From assembly GCA_013204195.1 (NCBI GenBank), contig JABMOJ010000011.1, forward strand, positions 1 through 5,533: 5,533 nt of DNA. The letters are read 5' to 3'. This DNA comes from SAR86 cluster bacterium (GTDB taxonomy: Bacteria; Pseudomonadota; Gammaproteobacteria; Pseudomonadales; Azotimanducaceae). Both the position numbers and the translations under genes were made by a program. Shown in pieces: positions 1 through 5,533 of this stretch; positions within the stretch are counted from its first letter, which is position 1, and every line of letters begins with the position of its first letter. The notes beneath the pieces were generated by a model. That model did no database searches. It saw only the letters and a list, made by a program, of their open reading frames with translations, and had not been told where the DNA came from.

Positions 1-1
1 G

Positions 2-1108
2 CCTTATGCTATGGGCCTTGGTCCTACTCATACAGTCAGTTTAGCTGAAGCCCGGCAGAAGGCATTGGAGGGGCGGCGCCTGCTATTGGATGGGGTCAAC
101 CCGTTACTTGCCAGAAACAGGCAGCAGGTTGCTGCAAAGCTCGCGTCATCCAATATGATGACGTTTGACCAATGCGCCGAGGGCTACATTCTTGCCCAGC
201 GGGCAGGTTGGAAAAATGAAAAACATGCCAATCAATGGAGCAGCACGCTCAAAACCTACGCGAGCCCCGTTTTTGGCGCATTACCAGTTGGCGATGTTGA
301 TACGGGACTGGTCGTAAAGTGTCTTGCTCCTATATGGGAAAAAAAGACCGAAACAGCGACGCGTGTGCGTGGCCGTATAGAGTCCGTTCTGGGTTGGGCA
401 ACAACCAGTGGTTATCGTAGTGGCGAGAATCCGGCCCGATGGAAGGGCCATCTCGAAAATCTGTTAGCGACCATCAGTAAAACTAAACGGACGAAGAATC
501 ATCCGGCGCTACCATGGCAGCAAGCTGGTGCGTTTGTTCACTCATTAAGGGGGCGGGCGGGTGTCGCCGCTCAGGCTCTCGAACTCCTGATTCTAACAGC
601 CTGTCGCTCCGGGGATGTGCGCGGTGCTCAGTGGGGAGAGTTCGATTTGGATGAGAGGCTTTGGACAATCCCAGCATCGCGCATAAAGGCCGGGCGGGAG
701 CATCAAATACCCCTCAGCGACGCAGCGGTCAGGGTAGTCGAGGCTTTGCCAAAAGTTAGCAACATTGTATTCCCCGGAACTAGGGGGCAGCCATTGTCTG
801 ATATGACCTTGACGGCAGTAATCCGTCGTATGAGGAAGGATGATCTCAGCGATTGGGTTGACACAGACGGCGCTAGAATCACGGTGCATGGCTTTCGTAC
901 TACTTTTCGCATGTGGGCTGCGGAGATGACGGACTACCCACGAGAGGTTGCTGAACATTCTCTGGCACACCAACTACCTGATGCGGTTGAGCGTGCGTAT
1001 CAGCGGGGCTCTCACTTTACCAAACGGACCTCGCTGATGGCAGATTGGGCCAATTATTGCGCTACAGATAGGTCGGCCTCATCAGCACAAGCGAAGAATT
1101 TTTCATAG
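2..1108 (+). CDS. P4-type tyrosine recombinase (integrase), 5' end cut by the window edge
   Basis: This is a site-specific recombinase of the tyrosine family that would integrate and excise a prophage or island by cutting DNA through a covalent phosphotyrosine. The frame is open to the left edge. The first ATG (position 11) is probably internal, because MGLGPTHTVSLAEAR matches the middle of the N-terminal DUF4102 domain of P4-like integrases, so an estimated 40-60 residues are missing. Counting from that Met, residues 1-40 are the DUF4102 tail, about 48-155 the core-binding domain, and about 165-345 the catalytic domain. Catalytic residues are all visible: R199 (TACRSGD), K226 (RIKAGRE), H293 and R296 (HGFR), H320 (LAH) and Y330 (ERAYQRG). 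The ending FTKRTSLMADWANYC is typical of the family. The gene therefore looks functional if its N-terminus is intact. It converges on the gene at 1221-1499, with a 112 bp gap. Family certain; host element unknown. Confidence 0.95.
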   Translation, partial: PYAMGLGPTHTVSLAEARQKALEGRRLLLDGVNPLLARNRQQVAAKLASSNMMTFDQCAEGYILAQRAGWKNEKHANQWSSTLKTYASPVFGALPVGDVDTGLVVKCLAPIWEKKTETATRVRGRIESVLGWATTSGYRSGENPARWKGHLENLLATISKTKRTKNHPALPWQQAGAFVHSLRGRAGVAAQALELLILTACRSGDVRGAQWGEFDLDERLWTIPASRIKAGREHQIPLSDAAVRVVEALPKVSNIVFPGTRGQPLSDMTLTAVIRRMRKDDLSDWVDTDGARITVHGFRTTFRMWAAEMTDYPREVAEHSLAHQLPDAVERAYQRGSHFTKRTSLMADWANYCATDRSASSAQAKNFS

Positions 1109-1220
1109 TTATTTTTCTAAATTCGACGGCAAGGTCAACGTGCCGTGCGATTATTGCAACTGACTATTAATAAATGGGCCTGGATTAAAGGTGTATTTCA
1201 ATGCACTTGAGGGAATCGCC

Positions 1221-1499
1221 TCAATGCCCATCGTGCGGATTAACGATATTGATCACGATATTCGAGTCCATTTGCTCAACAGGCGCTGAAGTTCTCATCT
1301 TAGGATGAACGTAGGCAGCGATTGTTTTGTGGCAGTCGATTCGAACACTCAAATCATTTGACTGATCTAAAGCGATTTCGGCTAACGCTATCAGCGGGTC
1401 ATAATCTGGGTAATTAGACGCCAGCCTGTCGCGCAGTGCGGTGAGATTTTTGTTGGGTGTTCCGACCTGACGGCCACCTGTCTTAAGTCCGTGAGCCAT
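1221..1499 (-). CDS. Small phage-type protein with GGRxxGTPNK motif, function unknown
   Basis: This 92-residue protein begins MAHGLKTGGRQVGTPNK. The basic GGR-x-x-GTPNK segment (residues 8-17) is typical of small proteins encoded in prophages and islands, some of them annotated as terminase-small-subunit-like. It is followed by a helical region (about residues 18-66: LTALRDRLASNY, LIALAEIALDQ, VRIDCHKTIAAY) ending in YVHPK, then a variable tail. A DNA- or protein-binding role is possible, but I do not assign a function. The start is supported by GGAG at 1508-1511, eight bases before the ATG, and by a candidate promoter just upstream. It has no partner gene in the window: it converges with the integrase, and the receptor gene upstream of it on the same strand is closed off by a terminator. 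The protein is somewhat shorter than many relatives and could be complete or a remnant. That it is a real gene is likely; its role is not established. Confidence 0.7.
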   Translation of the reverse strand: MAHGLKTGGRQVGTPNKNLTALRDRLASNYPDYDPLIALAEIALDQSNDLSVRIDCHKTIAAYVHPKMRTSAPVEQMDSNIVINIVNPHDGH

Positions 1500-1784
1500 C
1501 CAAATAACTCCAAAATAGATAGCCCAATTTTAGCATTTACGAGTCGCCTACATAACCGTACGGTAAGAGGAATCTCATGTTTGCTCCCTCTATTTGGCAA
1601 GGCCCGAAAATCGTTGATATATGTTCTTTTTGTACATCGAAACAAGTTGCGACTCGCTATTAGAAAACCTTTTCTTTGGATTGGAACCCCAAATAACCCA
1701 ACCCGACTTGATAAATCTTTCGACGCACTTCGCTTTTGACCCGAATATTCCAAAATCTGAAAAACAAGGGGAATGCAGTGCAAA
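1500..1784. other. Gene-free AT-rich stretch between accessory gene and receptor terminator
   Basis: Apart from the promoter elements near 1508-1564, I see no supportable gene. The overlapping open frames here have no ribosome binding site, no family resemblance and no conserved composition. An 8-bp inverted pair, CGAGTCGC (1540-1547) and GCGACTCG (1649-1656), and a tRNA T-arm-like string near 1672-1690 (minus strand) are present, but neither folds into a recognisable RNA. This stretch lies between likely island DNA and the receptor unit, so it could hold an attachment site or an old junction; that is inference from position. Confidence 0.4.
1508..1555 (-). promoter_or_regulatory. Candidate promoter and RBS of the GTPNK gene
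   Basis: On the minus strand TGCTAAAAT (1527-1535) reads as an extended -10 element (TG-N-TAAAAT). The -35 at 17 bp spacing is weak (TTATGT, 1550-1555), which is tolerable for an extended -10 promoter. Transcription would start near 1520, leaving about 20 nt of leader that holds the Shine-Dalgarno GGAG at 1508-1511. A perfect 10-bp palindrome, ACCGTACGGT (1555-1564), abuts the -35 position and could be an operator. Inferred from pattern only. Confidence 0.4.
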
Positions 1785-1812
1785 AAAAACCCGCGGATTG
1801 CCGCGGGTTTTT
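1785..1812 (-). terminator. Rho-independent terminator of the TonB-dependent receptor gene
   Basis: A perfect 7-bp GC stem (CCCGCGG 1790-1796, CCGCGGG 1801-1807) closes a 4-base loop, ATTG. It is flanked by A8 at 1782-1789 and T5 at 1808-1812. Read on the minus strand it gives a hairpin followed by eight U residues, 17 nt after the receptor stop codon. The T5 on the other side means it may also stop plus-strand transcription. Confidence 0.93.
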
Positions 1813-1829
1813 CGCACAGCTATTGTCGG

Positions 1830-4800
1830 TTACTCGCCGAAGCTGTATCGCAGTGATGCACCATAAATCCGTGGCTCAGTCAGGAAATAGTTTCTGAAGA
1901 AGCCAGAGGTATCCGATGTCAGGTACTTGCCGGTGACGTTGTCGTCGTTGAGCACGTTGCGGACCCACAAACGACCCTGCCAGTGGCCATCAGTACTTTC
2001 ATAGATGATTGAGGCATTGTGCTGATCCCAGGCGTCGATTTGGTCACCGACAGTGTTGAACTCACGAGCATACTGGTCGTCGCGCCAGGAGTAATCCCAA
2101 CGAAAGATTACGGATCCTTGCAGCGCGTCCACAGGCACCGTGTAGGCCACACCTAAGTGAATGTTATTTTTTGGTGCGTTGGGCAACTGGTTACCATCGA
2201 GGTTGGTGTTCAGCCCGTCTGAAACTTCAACCCCAGCACCCACCAGGAAGTTCCGAGACATGTATGTGGGAATATGATCCACGCCCGTGATATCCGTGTA
2301 CACCGTTCCCGGCAACACATCAGGGCAGGTCGTCCCAGCATTTGGATTCAAATCGCTGTTCGCCGCACAGGCTGTATTGTAGGCCGCCTGAACGATTACG
2401 TCAGTGATATCAGATGCTTTTGCGATGTAGTTCACGCCCGTTGCCGAACCGGGATCGATATTCTTTAACGTAACGTAGTCGGGGTTGCCGGCTGTTCGGT
2501 TCAACGGGTCCAGAGACACCGAGCCGTCGACAGTGGCATCGAGGTAGGCATAAGATGCGTCGATGGACACAGCAGGTGCCCACTCTGGTAGCCAGAAGAC
2601 CTCAAGCTCGAGACCTTGAATTTTCGCATCGATGTTGTCGTTGATGGAGTTATTGTTACGAATCCGCGTGGTTTGTAGGCCTTCATACTTGTAGGTAAAG
2701 GCAGCGCCATTGACCACCAGCGTGCCATCCATCAGCGTGTTCTTCATGCCGATTTCGAAGGCGTCTACCTTCTCTGAATCAAAGATGTACTTCACGGTTT
2801 CGGTCGCGAGTGTCGCGTTCTGTGGTGGATTGAATCCACCGGGCTTGTAACCACGAGTAAAGAAGGCATACGCCATGATGTCGTCGTTGACCTGCCAGTC
2901 GAGACCGATACGCCCGGTTGTAGACTTGAAATCCGTCGCGCTGGGGCTGCCGGTTAAGACCCGTTGCTCATTAAAAGCGGGGACTAGTGGCACAGCCTGC
3001 GCAATCGCAAGACGTTCGGCGCTCGCAGGAGCGGTCGCTTCGGCAGCAGTGATGTCCGCGGCAGATGAGTAGAGCTTGTCTAAATTAGATGCAGGCAAAC
3101 CGTAATAAACGAGATAGGAACGCAACCAATCCACGTCGGGTATGCCGAGATTCAACGCGTTGTAGAGCACGCCGCTGTCACTCACTTCCTTGTGATCATC
3201 GTTGCGCCGCAGGCCGACGGTCAGTTTGATCTTGTCAGTGACATCGAAGTAGACCTCGCCGAAATAGGCAAAGGAATCGCCATGATTGCCATCACCATTG
3301 GGATTGCTGGTTGAGGAGTACATCGTCGGATACAGTGGCGGAAAGCCGAGTTTTGGCACGCCGTAAAGCCCGACAAGGTCAAGGGTGTTGGCATTCACGT
3401 AGTAATCACCGTAGCCCTCGTATTCCGAGTAATTGACCCCCGCTATAAAGTTGAATCGCCCGTCGAGATCGGATTCAACTTTCATTTCCACGGTCGTGTA
3501 TTTGCTGCTGCTGTCACTCTGGTCAAAGGCCTGCACCCGGGTTGGGTCCGAGTCGTGCACGCAGCCGCCGAAAATGCCCGCTGTACCGTCATTCCAGTTA
3601 CAGGTGGGGCTGGTCCAGTCAGAGCCGGCATAATAGCCGGCCGTTTCCGAGGTAGGCCAAAGACCGCTTGGGTTAGCCGTTGTCGCGAAGAGTACGTTGC
3701 CGACGTCCATCAGGTAATCTTGTCGGGCGACATAGTCTTGCTTCGAGTAGCCTGCCAAAATACCGAACCGAAGTTTCTCGAAATCGTAGGAAAATCCTAG
3801 TGTGTACAGGTCTTCGTCGTACTTGTACATGGGTTCGAAGTCTGTGTGCTGTTGACGGAAACCTGTCGCATTTTTGACAAAGCCACTATAAGGATTCGGT
3901 GTCCCGAGGAGCACGGCCTCATTCAAGCCGCCGAACAGTCCCCCGGTTGTCGAACCGTTGTGCGGAGTGTCGAAGCCGAAGGCGTCGGGTTCACAACCGA
4001 CGGTGGGTAGATCGTTCGTTGAGCAGACTTGGTTGGTGATTCTGATCTTGTCGTCATCCTCGTTGAATTTAGAGTACTGGAACCAGAATTTGGCCTCGTC
4101 GGTAATGTCCCATGAGGCCGTGACGCGGAAGGTGTAGATGTCGCGTCCATCAAGGTCATCGTCGATATTGTCAATCGTACAAGGGGACAGAACAGCTGGA
4201 TTAACAGCGCCCGAGAGGATGTTGGCCTTGTTCGGCAATGCCGCGTTCGCGGGATCACTACCGTAGGCATCTACCAAGGTGGTACCGGGCGTAACACAGC
4301 TACCTTGCTGGCCGTAGGCCGTGTTTTCGATATATCCATCGCGGCTCAAGACCATGCCTGCCACGCGCACAGCAAAGGAGTCGGTGATCGGAATGTTCAA
4401 CGCGCCCTTGAGACGCTGGTTGGAGTAGTCACCGTATTCGCCATCGATGAAGCCTTTGACAGCGTCATATTCGGGCATTTTCGTAACCATGTTTACCGCG
4501 CCGCCAGTTGCGTTACGGCCAAACAAGGTGCCCTGGGGGCCTCGCAACACCTCAATCCGCTCTAGGTCGTAAAACTCGACAGTGGTCAGACTGGTGGGCA
4601 CAGCGATCTGATTTTGGTGAATAGAGACCCCATTCTCGCCGGACCCGGCGATAACAAGACGGCCGATCCCGCGGATGCTGAAGCTGGAACCGCCGAAGTT
4701 AGTTGCCGTGAACGACACGTTCGGTGTCGCGAACTGCAGATCAGAGGGACTGAGAATCTGCCGGTCTTCCATCATCTGGCCGCTGAACGCACTAACAGCA

Positions 4801-4970
4801 ATCGGTACATCCTGGACGCTTTCCTCGATGCGCTGGGCTGTGACCACGACCTCTTCGATCACCCCAGAGGCGGCATGGGCACTTCCAGTCACCCACATGA
4901 CACTCGCCACTGCACATCCTGTTATGAGCCGAACACTATCCTTCAAGGACTTATTAAATCTAATAGACAT
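1830..4970 (-). CDS. TonB-dependent outer-membrane receptor, substrate unknown
   Basis: This is an outer-membrane beta-barrel that binds a scarce or bulky substrate outside the cell and imports it using energy passed through TonB-ExbB-ExbD. I chose the ATG at 4970 (MSIRFNKSLK, 1046 residues) because AAGGGG sits six bases ahead. A GTG at 4994 and an ATG at 4976 are in frame but badly placed for a ribosome site. Numbering from this start: signal peptide 1-33 (basic n-region, hydrophobic 15-29, AHA cleavage site), TonB box IEEVVVTA 38-45, plug domain about 48-165 containing RIEVLRGPQGTLFGRN, then the barrel. Barrel landmarks are FTRGYKPGGFN (704-713), LPNAPKNNIHLG (929-940) and the C-terminal strand YGASLRYSF (1036-1044), followed by GE. 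There is no N-terminal signalling (STN) domain, so it is not a FecA/FpvA-type transducer. At 1046 residues it is long for the family, with enlarged loops, notably about 598-683. The eight mature cysteines fall in four close or loop-sharing pairs. It is transcribed alone. Substrate cannot be deduced: iron complexes, vitamin, glycan, steroid or aromatic compounds all remain possible. Confidence 0.97.
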   Translation of the reverse strand: MSIRFNKSLKDSVRLITGCAVASVMWVTGSAHAASGVIEEVVVTAQRIEESVQDVPIAVSAFSGQMMEDRQILSPSDLQFATPNVSFTATNFGGSSFSIRGIGRLVIAGSGENGVSIHQNQIAVPTSLTTVEFYDLERIEVLRGPQGTLFGRNATGGAVNMVTKMPEYDAVKGFIDGEYGDYSNQRLKGALNIPITDSFAVRVAGMVLSRDGYIENTAYGQQGSCVTPGTTLVDAYGSDPANAALPNKANILSGAVNPAVLSPCTIDNIDDDLDGRDIYTFRVTASWDITDEAKFWFQYSKFNEDDDKIRITNQVCSTNDLPTVGCEPDAFGFDTPHNGSTTGGLFGGLNEAVLLGTPNPYSGFVKNATGFRQQHTDFEPMYKYDEDLYTLGFSYDFEKLRFGILAGYSKQDYVARQDYLMDVGNVLFATTANPSGLWPTSETAGYYAGSDWTSPTCNWNDGTAGIFGGCVHDSDPTRVQAFDQSDSSSKYTTVEMKVESDLDGRFNFIAGVNYSEYEGYGDYYVNANTLDLVGLYGVPKLGFPPLYPTMYSSTSNPNGDGNHGDSFAYFGEVYFDVTDKIKLTVGLRRNDDHKEVSDSGVLYNALNLGIPDVDWLRSYLVYYGLPASNLDKLYSSAADITAAEATAPASAERLAIAQAVPLVPAFNEQRVLTGSPSATDFKSTTGRIGLDWQVNDDIMAYAFFTRGYKPGGFNPPQNATLATETVKYIFDSEKVDAFEIGMKNTLMDGTLVVNGAAFTYKYEGLQTTRIRNNNSINDNIDAKIQGLELEVFWLPEWAPAVSIDASYAYLDATVDGSVSLDPLNRTAGNPDYVTLKNIDPGSATGVNYIAKASDITDVIVQAAYNTACAANSDLNPNAGTTCPDVLPGTVYTDITGVDHIPTYMSRNFLVGAGVEVSDGLNTNLDGNQLPNAPKNNIHLGVAYTVPVDALQGSVIFRWDYSWRDDQYAREFNTVGDQIDAWDQHNASIIYESTDGHWQGRLWVRNVLNDDNVTGKYLTSDTSGFFRNYFLTEPRIYGASLRYSFGE

Positions 4971-5065
4971 CGTCATCCCCTTGTTAGCAACCACTGTTAG
5001 TTTTTAACGCTATGCAATTGTTCTTTCGTCATCTCACGAAACCGTAGGAACCGGTCCGAGTTTCG
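4970..5065 (-). promoter_or_regulatory. Receptor mRNA leader with two mutually exclusive stem-loops and the RBS
   Basis: If the promoter call is right, the receptor mRNA has a leader of about 114 nt. In transcript order it contains CGAAAC (5065-5060), a GC-rich middle with the palindrome ACCGGT (5050-5055), GUUUCGU (5042-5036), then ACGAAA (5029-5024). The central GUUUCGU can pair with the upstream CGAAAC (stem of 6, loop of 17) or with the downstream ACGAAA (stem of 6, loop of 6), but not both. The Shine-Dalgarno AAGGGG lies at 4977-4982. No U-run follows either hairpin, so this is not a plain attenuator, and no known riboswitch core such as a B12 box was recognised. A DNA operator is the alternative reading. 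Confidence 0.4.
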
Positions 5066-5090
5066 CGACTTGTTTTTCTAGCCAAAATCA

Positions 5091-5119
5091 GTATTATTTT
5101 ATAGTATTTTGAAAGTCAA
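5091..5119 (-). promoter_or_regulatory. Candidate sigma70-type promoter of the receptor gene
   Basis: On the minus strand TTGACT (5114-5119) is a good -35 element, and TAATAC (5091-5096) lies 17 bp downstream as a fair -10. The spacer is strongly AT-rich and also holds TATAAA (5098-5103), a second possible -10 but with only a weak -35 at proper spacing. The -10 is bracketed by the inverted repeat CAAAAT (5083-5088) and ATTTTG (5106-5111), and AGTATT occurs twice in the same orientation (5090-5095 and 5103-5108), which would suit a regulator binding over the promoter. It does not resemble a Fur box. Pattern evidence only. Confidence 0.5.
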
Positions 5120-5255
5120 GGAATAAAGTGGAAATATTGTATTGCGTCGTTCGGTGGAATTGGCTCTTGGCTACATTGCTAATAGGCAGGTGACGGTTTC
5201 TGCCTTGGCCGAACTTTCACTGCTCAGTAAAACCTCAGTTCTACGGCTGGAGCTT
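5120..5255. other. Spacer between receptor promoter and IS3 remnant, no supported gene
   Basis: No gene can be supported. A plus-strand frame of 35 codons from a GTG at 5154 to a stop at 5259, and the opposite minus-strand frame, are both open, but neither has a ribosome binding site and I recognise no family. The base composition shifts from AT-rich on the left to mixed on the right, consistent with approaching the end of a foreign insertion. Confidence 0.4.
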
Positions 5256-5533
5256 TGGTAATCCCCCCATCCATAACTTGCTGCAAAATTAGAGGTCAGG
5301 TCACCATGGCCAACTTCTGTTTGGGGGTGATACCACCCTAGGCCATGTTCGGCCGTTCGTGATTGTAAGTTTATAGCCAGCGGGTCGCTGAGCCCCGAAC
5401 ATCTCAGACTGACGAGAACAGGTGGGGTGTTAACCTGGGGCTTGAGCTTCACCACCTGAGTTGATGTGTCTGATTAATGCTGATCGGCGCGGTGCTGGAT
5501 CTCGAAAGTTTTCTCAGTGAACGAGCCTAATAC
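5256..5533 (-). mobile_element. Decayed 3' part of an IS3-family insertion sequence
   Basis: The plus-strand string TGGTAATCCCCCC at 5256-5268 is the likely terminal repeat: IS3-family elements end in TG...CA, and this string lies 28 bp beyond the stop codon of the transposase remnant, a normal distance. The element would run rightwards from here, with its transposase on the minus strand and its other end outside the window. The terminus is inferred, since the opposite inverted repeat and target duplication cannot be seen. Resemblance to the transposase fades right of about 5436, so the element may have an internal deletion or end earlier than the window edge. Confidence 0.55.
5296..5436 (-). 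pseudogene. IS3-family OrfB transposase C-terminus, broken by in-frame stops
   Basis: In one minus-strand frame the translation follows the well-known end of IS3-family OrfB (DDE integrase): RLTPHLFSSV, stop, DVRGSATRWL, stop, TYNHERPNMA, stop, GGITPKQKLAMVT, stop. Intact relatives read roughly YLFDSIEEVQDFATRWLW followed by TYNHERPNMALGGITPKQKLA. The interrupting stops are TGA at 5404-5406, TAA at 5371-5373 and TAG at 5338-5340, where the family has Glu, Trp and Leu. The natural stop is TGA at 5296-5298. The catalytic Asp and Glu residues would lie further upstream, in sequence that is unrecognisable or outside the window. The fragment is dead as a transposase. A different minus-strand frame across this stretch stays open for 94 codons (5455-5171) but is very probably an artefact of this remnant. 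Confidence 0.85.

Noticed and set aside
1126..1146. Inverted repeat ACGGCA / TGCCGT just after the integrase as a terminator
   Set aside because: Stem of only six pairs with a 9-base loop and no following T-run; too weak to call.
1207..1224. TTGAGG / CCTCAA hairpin over the stop codon of the GTPNK gene as its terminator
   Set aside because: Short stem and no U-tract downstream on the minus strand; may be coincidence.
1672..1690. tRNA T-arm-like string on the minus strand (GGGGTTCCAATCC), suggesting a tRNA or att remnant
   Set aside because: The stem fails after two base pairs, position 57 is not a purine, and no acceptor, D or anticodon arms can be drawn around it.
1391..1783. 130-codon minus-strand open frame, and overlapping frames at 1491-1739 (+) and 1590-1817 (-)
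   Set aside because: They overlap the better-supported GTPNK gene, its promoter or the terminator, lack ribosome sites, and show no recognisable family.
4970..5090. Cobalamin or other known riboswitch in the receptor leader
   Set aside because: No B12-box or other recognisable core, and the leader is shorter than a cobalamin aptamer.
5083..5111. Fur box at the receptor promoter
   Set aside because: The repeats do not match the GATAAT-type hexamers of a Fur site.
5154..5261. 35-codon plus-strand frame starting at GTG
   Set aside because: No ribosome binding site and no family resemblance; its end overlaps the inferred IS terminus.
5171..5455. 94-codon minus-strand open frame as a hypothetical protein
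   Set aside because: It runs across the IS3 transposase remnant in the wrong register and past the inferred IS end, and has no ribosome site.

Overview
The window looks like a junction between mobile and resident DNA in a proteobacterium. The large receptor has an N-terminus (IEEVVVTAQR, then SVQDVPIAVSAF) of the style common in marine Gammaproteobacteria (Cellvibrionales and OM60/NOR5-like groups) and in sphingomonads. That taxonomic guess rests on family resemblance only; nothing in the window fixes the genus.

Layout, left to right. (1) Positions 2-1108, plus strand: a P4-type tyrosine recombinase (integrase). Its N-terminus lies off the left edge, but the catalytic domain is complete. (2) Positions 1221-1499, minus strand: a 92-residue phage-type protein with a GGRQVGTPNK motif, convergent with the integrase and with its own ribosome binding site and probable promoter. 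(3) Positions 1500-1784: an AT-richer stretch with no credible gene. (4) Positions 1785-1812: a strong intrinsic terminator serving the receptor gene. (5) Positions 1830-4970, minus strand: a complete TonB-dependent outer-membrane receptor of 1046 residues. (6) Positions 4971-5119: its leader and promoter, with two overlapping stem-loops that cannot form together and a repeat-rich -10 region. (7) Positions 5256 to about 5436, possibly to the right edge: the decayed 3' end of an IS3-family transposase gene on the minus strand, interrupted by stop codons.

How the parts relate. The integrase and the GTPNK protein are probably accessory DNA (prophage or integrative island). The receptor is a monocistronic unit with its own promoter and terminator. 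It imports an unknown substrate across the outer membrane using TonB-ExbBD energy; no neighbouring gene reveals the substrate. The IS3 remnant lies about 140 bp upstream of the receptor promoter, so both flanks of the receptor carry mobile-element traces. I saw no CRISPR array, tRNA, rRNA or toxin-antitoxin pair, and no clear evidence of a wholly new system. The least explained parts are the receptor leader and the orphan GTPNK gene.
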